This document shows, piece by piece, positions 17,208 through 25,487 of a DNA stretch of 51,522 nt. A model generated the notes under the pieces. It saw only the letters and a list, made by a program, of their open reading frames with translations, did no database searches and was not told where the DNA came from. The position numbers and the translations under genes were made by a program. Location: NCBI GenBank assembly GCA_030373505.1, contig JAUCYS010000018.1, positions 1-51,522 on the forward strand. Reading direction: 5' to 3'. Origin of the DNA: Parasphingorhabdus sp. GTDB taxonomy: Bacteria > Pseudomonadota > Alphaproteobacteria > Sphingomonadales > Sphingomonadaceae. Position 1 is the first letter of the stretch, and every line of letters begins with the position of its first letter.

Positions 17208-18061
17208 CCCAACCCGATGGCTCCAAAAAACTGGTTGGCGCTGCCGCGGATCGAGGTTACCGGCGAGCGTTTGGCGTCGCCGAGAATCCGCGAATAGCTG
17301 CCGAGGAAGATGAGACTGAAACCGCCGTTGGTAACGTCCCCGTCCAGATCGATCGCGGTCAGCGATGCGACGCTGACATTTTTCCAGCCTCCCGTCGCGT
17401 TGAAGGTCGGCAGGCCGCTGGCGGTCGATCCGGCTGGCGAAATGCTGAAATAATAATTGGCATAATCGTCATCGACATGCTCGGCGCTGGCCGACAGGCT
17501 GGTGACGATGCTGCGGCTGAGCGGGGTAAAATAGGTCAGGCTGGGATAGATCACCATGCCATCATGCGCGCCCGCGACATCCCAGCGCAGATCGACCTGC
17601 GCGGTCAGCGAGTCATAGGGATTGAGCACGCGGTTGACCTGAACGCCTGCAAATGGGCCAACTTCCACGGCGAAATCAAGCTTGCCGAGCGAGCGGACCA
17701 CGGGATCCTTGATCGAGTTCTGGCGGTCGAAGCGTGCACGCACGACGGGACCCAGAATGAAGTCGACCTTGGCATCTTTCTGGTCGGGAATGACATCAAA
17801 GGCGATGCCGGGGCCGCGCGGCTGAAAATCGATTCCGCCGATGCTGCCGAGCGCGACCGGCAAAGGGGAGATCGTGTAATTGTCCGACCCTTCATAGCTG
17901 GGTCCGACTGCCACGCCGAGGCCGACGGTCAGATAGTCGCCGTCAAAAACGGACTCTTCTGCCGGTGCTGGTGCCGGCTCTTCCTGTGCCAGGAGCGGAG
18001 AGGAAAGGCTGAGGCCGAGCGAAACAAAGGCGGCCCGGCTTAAGATATGCGAGTTTTTCAA
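17195..18061 (-). CDS. MipA/OmpV family outer-membrane protein
   Basis: A 288-residue protein with a signal peptide ('ILSRAAFVSLGLSLSSPLLAQ', cut near residue 25), a short acidic/proline linker and a beta-barrel domain ending in aromatic 'GAIGLGYTF', the usual C-terminal signal for outer-membrane insertion. 'GVAVGPSYEGSDNYTISPLPV' and 'GPVVRARF' are typical of MipA/OmpV proteins. MipA was first described as a scaffold for murein synthesis enzymes; many relatives are induced by antibiotics or osmotic change. The start is a TTG at 18061, since no in-frame ATG gives a signal peptide. The 3' end overlaps the convergent LysR gene by 13 bp. Confidence 0.9.
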   Translation of the reverse strand: MKNSHILSRAAFVSLGLSLSSPLLAQEEPAPAPAEESVFDGDYLTVGLGVAVGPSYEGSDNYTISPLPVALGSIGGIDFQPRGPGIAFDVIPDQKDAKVDFILGPVVRARFDRQNSIKDPVVRSLGKLDFAVEVGPFAGVQVNRVLNPYDSLTAQVDLRWDVAGAHDGMVIYPSLTYFTPLSRSIVTSLSASAEHVDDDYANYYFSISPAGSTASGLPTFNATGGWKNVSVASLTAIDLDGDVTNGGFSLIFLGSYSRILGDAKRSPVTSIRGSANQFFGAIGLGYTF

Positions 18062-18159
18062 GACTGTTTCCCAATTTGTTGCGTGTCAGGTCAACGCACA
18101 AACCGGCGTGTGGTTCCATGCCGCATATATAGTCCTGTTCAGCCCCGCCCCAAGCGCCG

Positions 18160-19539
18160 CTATTCCGGCAGACCGTTTTCCAGCACCTGCTGGAGGGCAG
18201 CAAAGCATTGAGGATCCACGGCGTCGCCGACTTCCCCCTGCAGGATGCTCATCGCCTTTTCCGAAGACATGGATGGCCGATAGGCGCGTTCCGCGGTCAG
18301 GGCATCATATATGTCGGCCACCGTGATGATCCGGGATTCCATCGAAATGCTGCGCTCATCCAGGCCAAGCGGATATCCCTTGCCGTCCAGCCGTTCATGA
18401 TGAGAGCCGGCGACCATCGCCATTTCACCCATGACCGAAATCTGACCGAGAATATTGGTCGTGAGGGAGGCATGGCTTCGCATGATTTTCCATTCGTCGG
18501 CATTGAGCTTGCCCGGCTTTTCCAGAATCGCGCTGCTCACTCCCAATTTTCCGATATCATGCAGGATCGCGGCGCGGCGCAGCACACGGCGCGATTCCGC
18601 TGGCATTCCCAATATTTCGGCGATCCTGTCGGCGATCATCCCGACCCGCGCGCTGTGGCCTGCGGTGTCGGGGCTTTTGGCATCGATAACATAGCCAAAG
18701 GCAAAACAGATATCGTCGAGATAGTCCTCGTCGACCGTGACATATTGCACGCCCGGTTCGAGTGCCCATAGCCGTTCCGGGAGATCGTCGCGTGCCAGAT
18801 CCTCCCAGAAGCCGGGCGAACCGGACACTTGCTCGAACAACGTGCACAAATCCGGATCGAGCCAGCTTCCCGACCTTTCGCGGATTTCCGCGATCGCTGC
18901 ATCCTTGCCCCTGGCCGTATAGAAAACATCGGCAACCTGAGCCAGCAGAGCGATCCGGCCACCCAAGTGGATATCCGTACCGGCAATCCCCAGCGGCAGC
19001 CCGCCGCCGTCCCAATGTTCGTCCAGATGGGCAATCGCCTGAGCGACATCCTCCGACAAGCGCAAGCGCCGCGCGATATCGGCACCACGGGAACAGCGGA
19101 TTGCCATGATCTCGGTCATGATTTCCCCGGCATTTGCGCTCAGATTGTCGATCGCCCGACCGCGCGTATCCGGATCGGCGTCCACACCCACTGCGCTGCC
19201 CACGAAGGCGCCAAAATCCTCGGGCTCCGGACCGAGCAGCTTAAAATCATGCTTCAGCTTGCGGTCGTCGCCGACAAACATCTTGCTGACCCGAGCGGCG
19301 TTGCTGCTGCACCCCAGATCCTTGAGCAGGACGGCATAATAGACATCGCGCAGCACCTCGCCCTTCAATCCCAGCGCCATGGAGACATGAGTGCCAATCC
19401 AGCAAGCCCGGATACTGTGACCAGCGGGCTGCCCCTCGGTCAGGTCAAGGGCATAGGAGAAGGCGCCAAGAATTTCCGACAGGCTTGACGGTTGCAGGTC
19501 GTCATCTGGATTGAAAATTGAGAAAGGGGTTTGAAACAT
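18160..19539 (-). CDS. HD-GYP domain phosphodiesterase with degenerate second domain
   Basis: A 459-residue cytosolic protein with two HD-type halves. The C-terminal half (about 285-455) is a complete HD-GYP domain: H295 in 'AGHSARVG', H327-D328 in 'LHDIGKLG', and the signature H380-H-E-R-L-D-G-K-G-Y-P390, so it should hydrolyse cyclic-di-GMP. The N-terminal half (about 35-215) has the same layout but K73-D74 where HD should be and 'HLDEHWDGGGLP' in place of the GYP motif, so it is probably catalytically dead and regulatory. No receiver or membrane domain is present. A GGDEF gene occurs at 30.9 kb. Confidence 0.92.
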   Translation of the reverse strand: MFQTPFSIFNPDDDLQPSSLSEILGAFSYALDLTEGQPAGHSIRACWIGTHVSMALGLKGEVLRDVYYAVLLKDLGCSSNAARVSKMFVGDDRKLKHDFKLLGPEPEDFGAFVGSAVGVDADPDTRGRAIDNLSANAGEIMTEIMAIRCSRGADIARRLRLSEDVAQAIAHLDEHWDGGGLPLGIAGTDIHLGGRIALLAQVADVFYTARGKDAAIAEIRERSGSWLDPDLCTLFEQVSGSPGFWEDLARDDLPERLWALEPGVQYVTVDEDYLDDICFAFGYVIDAKSPDTAGHSARVGMIADRIAEILGMPAESRRVLRRAAILHDIGKLGVSSAILEKPGKLNADEWKIMRSHASLTTNILGQISVMGEMAMVAGSHHERLDGKGYPLGLDERSISMESRIITVADIYDALTAERAYRPSMSSEKAMSILQGEVGDAVDPQCFAALQQVLENGLPE

Positions 19540-19608
19540 CCACTACGACTCCATCTTGCCACAATCACATGGCGCAGGAGTCCTAGCAAAAGGTTAACCC
19601 GGTGCGGG

Positions 19609-20118
19609 CTACAGGATATAGTTCATGTGCACCGCATAATGCGCATCCTGAGCGCCCACGGTGAATTGCGAGGATTCAAACTTTGGCGGCCCCATGCGGA
19701 TCTTGGGATTGCGGGAGAAACCAAAACCTTCGCGCGGCAGGAACAGCCGCATATCCATTTTGCCATTGGCATTTTCGTCGTGAATCAGCGCCACGGCATA
19801 AGTGCCTGGCTTCACGCCGGTGATCTCGATATTTCCGGCTCTGGCGGCTGCCACCTTTATCTTGCGCGCCTTCGCATCCTTGCCGCAGTCCGGGAAATAG
19901 TCCGGATTGGTGCTGAGGCAGACGAGCACATTGCCTTTTTCGGACCTGAGGCCCGTTATCGCCAGATCGATGGACGCCGAGATCGCCGGAGTGACGGGCA
20001 CCGGTGTTTCACTCGCGGACGCGCTTGCGCCGACCAGCAGCGCCGACGCCGCCAGCCAGGTTGGAAAGCCCGATGTCCGTACCGCAGAGCCTGTCCCAAA
20101 AGCGAAAATATAGCCCAT
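19609..20118 (-). CDS. DUF2141 family secreted protein
   Basis: A 169-residue protein with an N-terminal signal-like segment ('WLAASALLVGASASASE') and a DUF2141 domain (about 48-169): 'IDLAITGLRSEKGNVLVCLS', 'GTYAVALIHDENANGKMDMRLFLPREGFGFSRNP'. The 'HDENANGKMD' calcium-site-like loop is characteristic. The domain is a periplasmic beta-sandwich of unknown function and is often found beside carotenoid or sterol-type hydroxylase genes in sphingomonads. The only usable ATG, at 20118, puts 110 bp of this gene inside the 3' end of the sterol-desaturase-type gene in another frame; no later ATG or GTG precedes the signal peptide. Confidence 0.85.
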   Translation of the reverse strand: MGYIFAFGTGSAVRTSGFPTWLAASALLVGASASASETPVPVTPAISASIDLAITGLRSEKGNVLVCLSTNPDYFPDCGKDAKARKIKVAAARAGNIEITGVKPGTYAVALIHDENANGKMDMRLFLPREGFGFSRNPKIRMGPPKFESSQFTVGAQDAHYAVHMNYIL

Positions 20119-20773
20119 AATTACCTCTGTACACTTCGTGATGCTTTTCGTGATGGGTGGCAGTTATGAGCCATTGCCCGAACCTTCCCTGAACAAGCCA
20201 GCGCGGGAACATCTCCCAGCCCATATGGTTGGAGACGCCCATAACCGTCATCACCAGCAATACCAAACCCAAAACACCGACATGAATCGGTATCGCGAGA
20301 ACCAGAGCCGGAATAACGACAGCGCCGCTGATCGCCTCGACCGGATGAAAGCTCATCGCCGCCCAGGCGGTCGGTGGCCGGCTGTCATGATGGACGGCGT
20401 GCGCGACCCTGAACCAGCGCGGGCGGTGAAACAGCCGGTGAGTCCAGTAGAACCATGTATCGTGCAAAAAGAGATAGAGAAAAAGCGACAGCGGTAAATA
20501 CCACAATGGGTACATATGGGGATCGGTGTAAATCCGGGTCCAGCCGGCATTCTGCCAGCCCCATGCGACGATACCGGCCGGAATCCCGTAGATGGCAGCG
20601 GATAGCAGCGACCAGCGAATTTCACGACCGATCTGGGGCTTGAGCCGGTCATATTGGCCCGGTCGCACACGGTTGGTGAGCCAGGCAAAAAAGCCGCTGC
20701 TGAGCAGATAACGGCCGCCGACGATCAGGGTCATGGCGAGCGCGGAAAGCAGGATTGCCGGGGCATATTGCAT
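20009..20773 (-). CDS. Sterol desaturase/fatty acid hydroxylase family protein, carotenoid cluster
   Basis: A 254-residue membrane di-iron hydroxylase. The histidine boxes are H104DTWFYWTH112, H125AVHH129, 'FHP' (142-144), N182-H183 and T206HHEKHH212, set between four or so hydrophobic helices. The C-terminal 'YGLYFRFWDRLCGTD' is typical of the superfamily. It is divergent from crtY and shares its promoter region, so carotenoid ring hydroxylation is a reasonable inference, for example 2,2'-hydroxylation as by CrtG-type enzymes; the usual CrtZ is shorter and different. Lipid hydroxylation is the alternative. Its last 110 bp overlap the start of the DUF2141 gene. Confidence 0.87.
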   Translation of the reverse strand: MQYAPAILLSALAMTLIVGGRYLLSSGFFAWLTNRVRPGQYDRLKPQIGREIRWSLLSAAIYGIPAGIVAWGWQNAGWTRIYTDPHMYPLWYLPLSLFLYLFLHDTWFYWTHRLFHRPRWFRVAHAVHHDSRPPTAWAAMSFHPVEAISGAVVIPALVLAIPIHVGVLGLVLLVMTVMGVSNHMGWEMFPRWLVQGRFGQWLITATHHEKHHEVYRGNYGLYFRFWDRLCGTDIGLSNLAGGVGAAGRRKRVRE

Positions 20774-20858
20774 GACAGGGGAATATGGCGGGGAGCGCAG
20801 CGGAGCAAGCGGGAAAGCATGATTGTCCTACATACTTTCAGACAGGCTTTCCCCTGTC
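20774..20858. promoter_or_regulatory. Divergent crt promoter region bracketed by a 10-bp inverted repeat
   Basis: GACAGGGGAA (20774-20783) and its exact complement TTCCCCTGTC (20849-20858) stand at the two ends of the 109-bp gap between the hydroxylase gene and crtY. The spacing suits two half-sites of a regulator acting on both promoters. Confidence 0.4.
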
Positions 20859-20882
20859 CGCGCCATCGGCTAAGGCAAGCCA

Positions 20883-22055
20883 ATGCCGAAGCAAGCGCGT
20901 TCCTCAAACCAATATGATCTGGCGATCGCGGGCGGCGGCTTGGTCGGTGGTCTGGTGGCGCTGGCGCTGGCGGAACTGCGGCCCGATCTGAATATTGCGC
21001 TGATCGAGGCAGAAGATCATTTTGGCGGCAACCATATCTGGTCCTTTTTCGAAAGCGATATCGAACCGGAGCATCGCTGGCTGGTCGACCCGCTGATTGC
21101 CAGACAGTGGGACAGCTATGATGTCCATTTCCCGAAATATAGCCGCAGACTCAGCAATGGCTATTTCTCGATCGAATCCGCCAATCTGGACCGGGAATTG
21201 CGCAAGCGTCTGCCGGCTGCGGCGCTGAAAAGCGGGCAGCAAGCCAGGGCGGTCAACAAGAGACTGGTGAAACTGGCAGACGGTTCGGAGATCGCCGCCC
21301 GAGCGGTTCTCGATGTGCGCGGCAGCGGAGATGTGTCGGCGCTGGAGGTGGGCTGGCAGAAATTTTGCGGCCAGATGCTGCGACTGAAGAAGCCGCACGG
21401 GCTGGAACGGCCAGTGATCATGGATGCCACGGTCGAACAGATCGACGGCTACCGGTTCATCTATTGCCTGCCGTTCAGCGATAGCGAAATTTTCGTCGAA
21501 GACACTTATTATGCGGATACGGCCGAGCTGGACAGCAAGACGTCCCATGCCCGGATCGCCGCTTATGCAAAAGACCACGGATGGCAGATCGAGACGGTGC
21601 TGAGCGAGGAAAAGGGCCAGCTGCCGGTCATCTATGGCGGTGATTTTGAAGCCTTCTGGCAAGCCAATCGAAGCGTCGATGCCCGAGCCGGTGCGAGAGC
21701 GGCCCTGATCCAGCCGATCACCAGCTATTCCCTGCCGATGGCGGTGAAGACGGCGATCCTGATCGCCGAAATGCCGGAGATCAGCCAGGCAAAGCTGGAT
21801 AAAATGCTGCGCAATCTGGCGCAAAACCATTGGAAGAACGGAAAGTTCTACCGTATGCTTTGCGCTTTCCTGTTTCTGGGCGCGGATCCAGACAAGCGTT
21901 ACAAAACGCTGGAACATACCTATAGCAAGGACGAAAAATTGCTCGCCCGCTTCTATGCGGGCAAGTCCACCCTGCTGGATCAGGCCAATCTGCTGACCGG
22001 CAAGCCGCCGATACCCGTGTCCCGCGCGATTCCGCTTTTGTTAAAATATAAATGA
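20883..22055 (+). CDS. crtY: Lycopene beta-cyclase CrtY
   Basis: A 390-residue flavin-type cyclase of the bacterial CrtY family. The dinucleotide-binding motif is 'DLAIAGGGLVGGLVALALAE' (12-31), followed by the conserved 'FGGNHIWSFF' (47-56), 'EDTYYAD' and 'PITSYSLPMAVKTA' segments. It closes the two ends of lycopene to beta rings, giving beta-carotene. It is the first gene of a crtY-crtI-crtB run: crtI starts 13 bp after its stop. AAGG lies 8-9 nt before the ATG. Upstream is the divergent hydroxylase gene. crtE and crtW/crtZ are not in the window, so the pathway is completed elsewhere. Confidence 0.95.
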   Translation: MPKQARSSNQYDLAIAGGGLVGGLVALALAELRPDLNIALIEAEDHFGGNHIWSFFESDIEPEHRWLVDPLIARQWDSYDVHFPKYSRRLSNGYFSIESANLDRELRKRLPAAALKSGQQARAVNKRLVKLADGSEIAARAVLDVRGSGDVSALEVGWQKFCGQMLRLKKPHGLERPVIMDATVEQIDGYRFIYCLPFSDSEIFVEDTYYADTAELDSKTSHARIAAYAKDHGWQIETVLSEEKGQLPVIYGGDFEAFWQANRSVDARAGARAALIQPITSYSLPMAVKTAILIAEMPEISQAKLDKMLRNLAQNHWKNGKFYRMLCAFLFLGADPDKRYKTLEHTYSKDEKLLARFYAGKSTLLDQANLLTGKPPIPVSRAIPLLLKYK

Positions 22056-22068
22056 GTATGACTGTCCT

Positions 22069-23580
22069 ATGAGTGATCCTGCAAAATCCCAGAATGAACT
22101 GTTCCGGAAAGCGGCGGTGATCGGCTCCGGCTTCGGCGGTCTCGCCCTCGCCATCCGGCTGCAGTCGGCCGGCATTCAGACGACCATTCTCGAGAGCCGC
22201 GACAAGCCGGGTGGCCGCGCCTATTATTGGGAGAAGGACGGATTTATCTTCGACGGCGGCCCGACGGTGATCACCGATCCGGACTGCCTGTCGCAGCTGT
22301 GGGATTTGACCGGCCACGACATGGCGAAGGACATCGAGCTGCTGCCGGTGTCGCCCTTCTACCGGCTCAACTGGCCGGATGGCACCAATTTCGACTATGT
22401 CAACGATCCGCAGGAACTCTACGCCAATATCGCGGCGATCGAGCCGGATGATGTTGAGGGCTACAAGAAATTCCTCGAATATAGCGGCGGCCTGTATGAG
22501 GAAGGCTATGTCAAGCTGGGCACCAAGGCGTTTCTCGATTTCAAGTCGATGATCAAGGCGGCCCCGGCGCTGATGAAATATGAAGCCTATCGCTCGGTCT
22601 ATTCCAAGGTGTCGAGCTTTGTGAAGAACGAGAAATTGCGCGAGTTTCTGTCGTTCCAGTCCCTGCTGGTCGGCGGCAATCCGATGAAGACCAGCGCGAT
22701 CTATGGCCTGATCCACAAGCTGGAGCGGCTTGGCGGCGTGTGGTTCGCCAAGGGCGGGACCAATATGCTGGTCGCGGCGATGGTCAAACATTTCGAGCGG
22801 ATCGGCGGAGTGATCCGGCTGAACGATCCGGTGACGAAAATCGACACGATCGGCGACCGGGCTTCCGGCGTCACCTGCCAGTCCGGCTGGAGCGAGCGGT
22901 TTGATGCCGTCGCCTCCAACGCCGATATCGTGCACAGCTACCGCGACCTGCTGGGCCACAAGCATCGCAGCGAAACGGTGAGCCAGAAGCTGCTGAAGAA
23001 GAAATATTCGCCCTCGCTGTTTGTCGTCCATTTCGGCGTGAAGGGCAGCTGGCCGGGCATTCCCCACCATATGATCCTGTTCGGGCCGCGCTACAAAGGG
23101 TTGCTGGAGGATATTTACGACAATGGCGTGCTGCCGAGCGATTTTTCGCTTTATCTCCATCATCCGACGGTCACCGATCCGGGAATGGCGCCCGAAGGCG
23201 ACAGCACTTTCTATGTGCTGGCACCGGTGCCGCACCAGGGCAAGCTGCCGATCGACTGGGAAGAAATGGGGCCGATCTACAAGAAGCGGATTCTCGACGA
23301 AATCGGCCACCGGCTGATCCCCGATATCCACGACCGGATCGTCACCAGCTTTCACTATACGCCGCAGGATTTCGGCAGCGATCTCAACGCCCATCTGGGC
23401 AGCGCGTTCAGCCTGGAACCGCTGCTGACGCAAAGCGCATGGTTCCGGGTGCATAACCGGGACGATATTATCGACAATCTCTATTTCGTCGGCGCCGGCA
23501 CCCATCCCGGTGCCGGTATCCCCGGCGTGGTCGGCAGCGCCAAGGCGACGGCGGAACTGATGCTGGAGGATATGGCGTGA
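22069..23580 (+). CDS. crtI: Phytoene desaturase CrtI
   Basis: A 503-residue FAD-dependent desaturase. N-terminal 'AAVIGSGFGGLALAIRLQSAGI' with 'SRDKPGGRAYYWEKDGFIFDGGPTVITDP' is the CrtI signature, and the C-terminal 'LYFVGAGTHPGAGIPGVVGSAKATAELM' is the second conserved FAD contact. Length is standard. The enzyme converts phytoene to lycopene in four steps at the membrane. It is translated from an ATG 13 bp after crtY, so the two are co-transcribed. A 100-bp gap with a decayed repeat separates it from crtB, which is wider than is usual for an operon of this type. Confidence 0.97.
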   Translation: MSDPAKSQNELFRKAAVIGSGFGGLALAIRLQSAGIQTTILESRDKPGGRAYYWEKDGFIFDGGPTVITDPDCLSQLWDLTGHDMAKDIELLPVSPFYRLNWPDGTNFDYVNDPQELYANIAAIEPDDVEGYKKFLEYSGGLYEEGYVKLGTKAFLDFKSMIKAAPALMKYEAYRSVYSKVSSFVKNEKLREFLSFQSLLVGGNPMKTSAIYGLIHKLERLGGVWFAKGGTNMLVAAMVKHFERIGGVIRLNDPVTKIDTIGDRASGVTCQSGWSERFDAVASNADIVHSYRDLLGHKHRSETVSQKLLKKKYSPSLFVVHFGVKGSWPGIPHHMILFGPRYKGLLEDIYDNGVLPSDFSLYLHHPTVTDPGMAPEGDSTFYVLAPVPHQGKLPIDWEEMGPIYKKRILDEIGHRLIPDIHDRIVTSFHYTPQDFGSDLNAHLGSAFSLEPLLTQSAWFRVHNRDDIIDNLYFVGAGTHPGAGIPGVVGSAKATAELMLEDMA

Positions 23581-23587
23581 CTGTGCC

Positions 23588-23613
23588 TGCCCTTCGCCGC
23601 GAGCGTGTCGAAG
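23588..23613. repeat. Decayed repeat element between crtI and crtB
   Basis: The segment has CCTTCG and CGAAGG arms around GCGAGCGTGT and resembles the repeats at 3647-3777. It lies in the intercistronic gap and could form a hairpin in the crt mRNA. Confidence 0.45.
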
Positions 23614-23680
23614 GACGGTTTTCCCGCACCGCGCACACTTCTGCTGGCTCGGTGCCAGCGGTCTGCTATTCGCCTTTATC

Positions 23681-24607
23681 ATGAACCGCGATAATCTCGT
23701 TCTCCACGCCAAGGCCAGCATCGAGCGGGGGTCTAAATCCTTTGCCCGCGCCTCGAAACTCTTTGCCCGGCAGACGCGCGAGCGGGCGTGGCTGCTCTAT
23801 TACTGGTGCCGCGCCTGCGATGATCTGGCAGACGGCCAGGATCACGGCCATGGCATGTCGGCGATCGCCAATCCGGACAAGACCCTCGCCGCGATGCGGA
23901 TGATGACGGCACGGGCCCATGGCGGCGAGCAGACCGGCAATCCGCCGTTCGATGCCTTTGGCGTGGTCGCGCAGGAATGCAAGATTCCGAAGAAACTGGC
24001 GGATGACATGATCGACGGCTTTGCCCTTGATGCCCATGGCTGGCGGCCGGAGACGGAGGATGACCTGCTGCAATATTGCTATCATGTCGCTGGCGCGGTC
24101 GGGTGCATGATGGCGATCGTGATGGGCATTTCTGCCCGCGACCAGGAGGTGCTGGACCGGGCCTGCGATCTGGGGCTGGCGTTCCAGCTCGCCAATATTG
24201 CTCGCGACGTGACCGAGGATGCGCAGGCGGGCCGATGCTATCTGCCGCAGACATGGCTTGCCGAAGCGGGTATTGAGCCCAAGCATATTCTGGAGCCAGT
24301 CAACCGCGACGCGCTGGTGCTGCTGGTCAACCGGCTGTGCGACCTAGCCGGCGACTATGAGGCATCAGCGCGGGTCGGTGCGTCCAGCCTGCCGTTCCGG
24401 TCGCGCTGGGCGGTGCTGGCTGCCGCAGGCATCTACGGCGATATAGCCCGGGCGATCCGGAAGAGCGGCGGCGCGTCGCTCGACCACCGGATCTACACGA
24501 GCAAGGGCACAAAGCTGGGATGGATCGTGAAAGCCTTTGGCCAGGCGCTGGTCAACCCGGCGAAGCGCGGGCGTCAGGGATTGTGGACGAGAGCGCGCAC
24601 GGCCTAG
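23681..24607 (+). CDS. crtB: Phytoene synthase CrtB
   Basis: A 308-residue squalene/phytoene synthase. Both aspartate-rich motifs are intact: D47-D-L-A-D51 in 'YYWCRACDDLADG' and D176-V-T-E-D180 in 'NIARDVTEDAQAGRCYLP'. It joins two geranylgeranyl diphosphates to phytoene, the first committed carotenoid step. The ATG at 23681 has no good ribosome site, and a 100-bp gap with a repeat element separates it from crtI, so its expression may depend on upstream translation or a promoter in the gap. Its 3' end is 4 bp from the convergent CysQ-like gene. Confidence 0.96.
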   Translation: MNRDNLVLHAKASIERGSKSFARASKLFARQTRERAWLLYYWCRACDDLADGQDHGHGMSAIANPDKTLAAMRMMTARAHGGEQTGNPPFDAFGVVAQECKIPKKLADDMIDGFALDAHGWRPETEDDLLQYCYHVAGAVGCMMAIVMGISARDQEVLDRACDLGLAFQLANIARDVTEDAQAGRCYLPQTWLAEAGIEPKHILEPVNRDALVLLVNRLCDLAGDYEASARVGASSLPFRSRWAVLAAAGIYGDIARAIRKSGGASLDHRIYTSKGTKLGWIVKAFGQALVNPAKRGRQGLWTRARTA

Positions 24608-24611
24608 GCGG

Positions 24612-25400
24612 CTAGTGGCTCGCTCCGTTTTCGGAGACATATTTGCCGATCCGCTGCACCGCTTCGTCATAGAGATTGCGGGAACAGCACAGCACGCCGA
24701 GCGCCTTGCCATGGGTGCCGTTATAAACCAAAGTTTCGCCCAGCGCGTTGGTTACACTCGCCCCGGCTTCGGCGGCGATGACATGGGCCGCAGCAATATC
24801 CCATTCATGACCCCAGCGCGTGGAGGCAACGACATCGGCGCGGTCGTCGGCGACCATCGCCATACGCAGCGCGATGCTGTTCGGCTTTGGCACCGCGGTC
24901 AGATCCATTTCCGGCGGCAGGCTTTCCGCCGGAATGCGGCAGCCTTCATATTGATCCCGACGAGTGGCGACCAGCGCCCTGCCGTTGACCGTGGCAGACC
25001 GGCCTGCCCGACCCACCCAGGTTTCGTTCATCGCCGGGGCGACCAGCACGCCGAATACCGGCGCCTCGTTCTGCACCAGAGCGACCGAGACGCACCAGCC
25101 GGTCTTGCCGGCGACATAATCCTTGGTACCGTCGATCGGGTCAACCACCCAGGTCAGCTCGTCGCCGGCACCGCTGTGATCGATATGGGTTTCTTCCGAC
25201 AGCCAGCCGGCAACAGGCACGAGCTTTTCCAGTTCGCCGCGCAGAAAGCGGTCAACCGCCAGATCGGCATCGCTGACAATCTGTCCGGGCGATTTTTCCC
25301 AGATATTGGATTCCTTGCGCCCGAGCGTCCATTGCCGCATCGCGAGCGCGCCGCCGGCTTCGGCAATTGCAATTACGCGGTCAAAATCGATATCGGGCAA
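24612..25400 (-). CDS. cysQ: CysQ-like 3'(2'),5'-bisphosphate nucleotidase / inositol phosphatase family
   Basis: A 262-residue magnesium-dependent phosphatase of the IMPase/CysQ group. The metal site is visible: 'GWLSEET' (Glu), 'WVVDPIDGTKDYV' (Asp-Pro-Ile-Asp-Gly-Thr) and 'STRWGHEWDIAAAHVIAAEAG' (the Trp-Asp). CysQ removes 3'-phosphate from PAP(S) in sulfate assimilation; some relatives act on inositol phosphates, so the exact substrate is an inference. The frame extends to GTG codons near 25475, but the TTG at 25400 has a good ribosome site (GGAG, 6 nt upstream) and gives the usual family length, so it is chosen. Confidence 0.85.
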   Translation of the reverse strand: MPDIDFDRVIAIAEAGGALAMRQWTLGRKESNIWEKSPGQIVSDADLAVDRFLRGELEKLVPVAGWLSEETHIDHSGAGDELTWVVDPIDGTKDYVAGKTGWCVSVALVQNEAPVFGVLVAPAMNETWVGRAGRSATVNGRALVATRRDQYEGCRIPAESLPPEMDLTAVPKPNSIALRMAMVADDRADVVASTRWGHEWDIAAAHVIAAEAGASVTNALGETLVYNGTHGKALGVLCCSRNLYDEAVQRIGKYVSENGASH

Positions 25401-25487
25401 TTGCTTCTCCGTTTGTCCCGTGCGTGGCGCAAGGACGCTTCCATTCCGATAGGCCCGGCTTGGCGCGCTCACCACTAACGGATTTGC

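Noticed and set aside
20831..20844. PpsR/CrtJ-type site (TGT-N12-ACA) ahead of crtY
   Set aside because: TGT and ACA are present but spaced by 15 nt, so the pattern is not met.
21781..23721. 646-codon open frame on the minus strand across crtY and crtI
   Set aside because: It is antisense to two certain genes, has no family-like motif, and such frames are common in GC-rich DNA.
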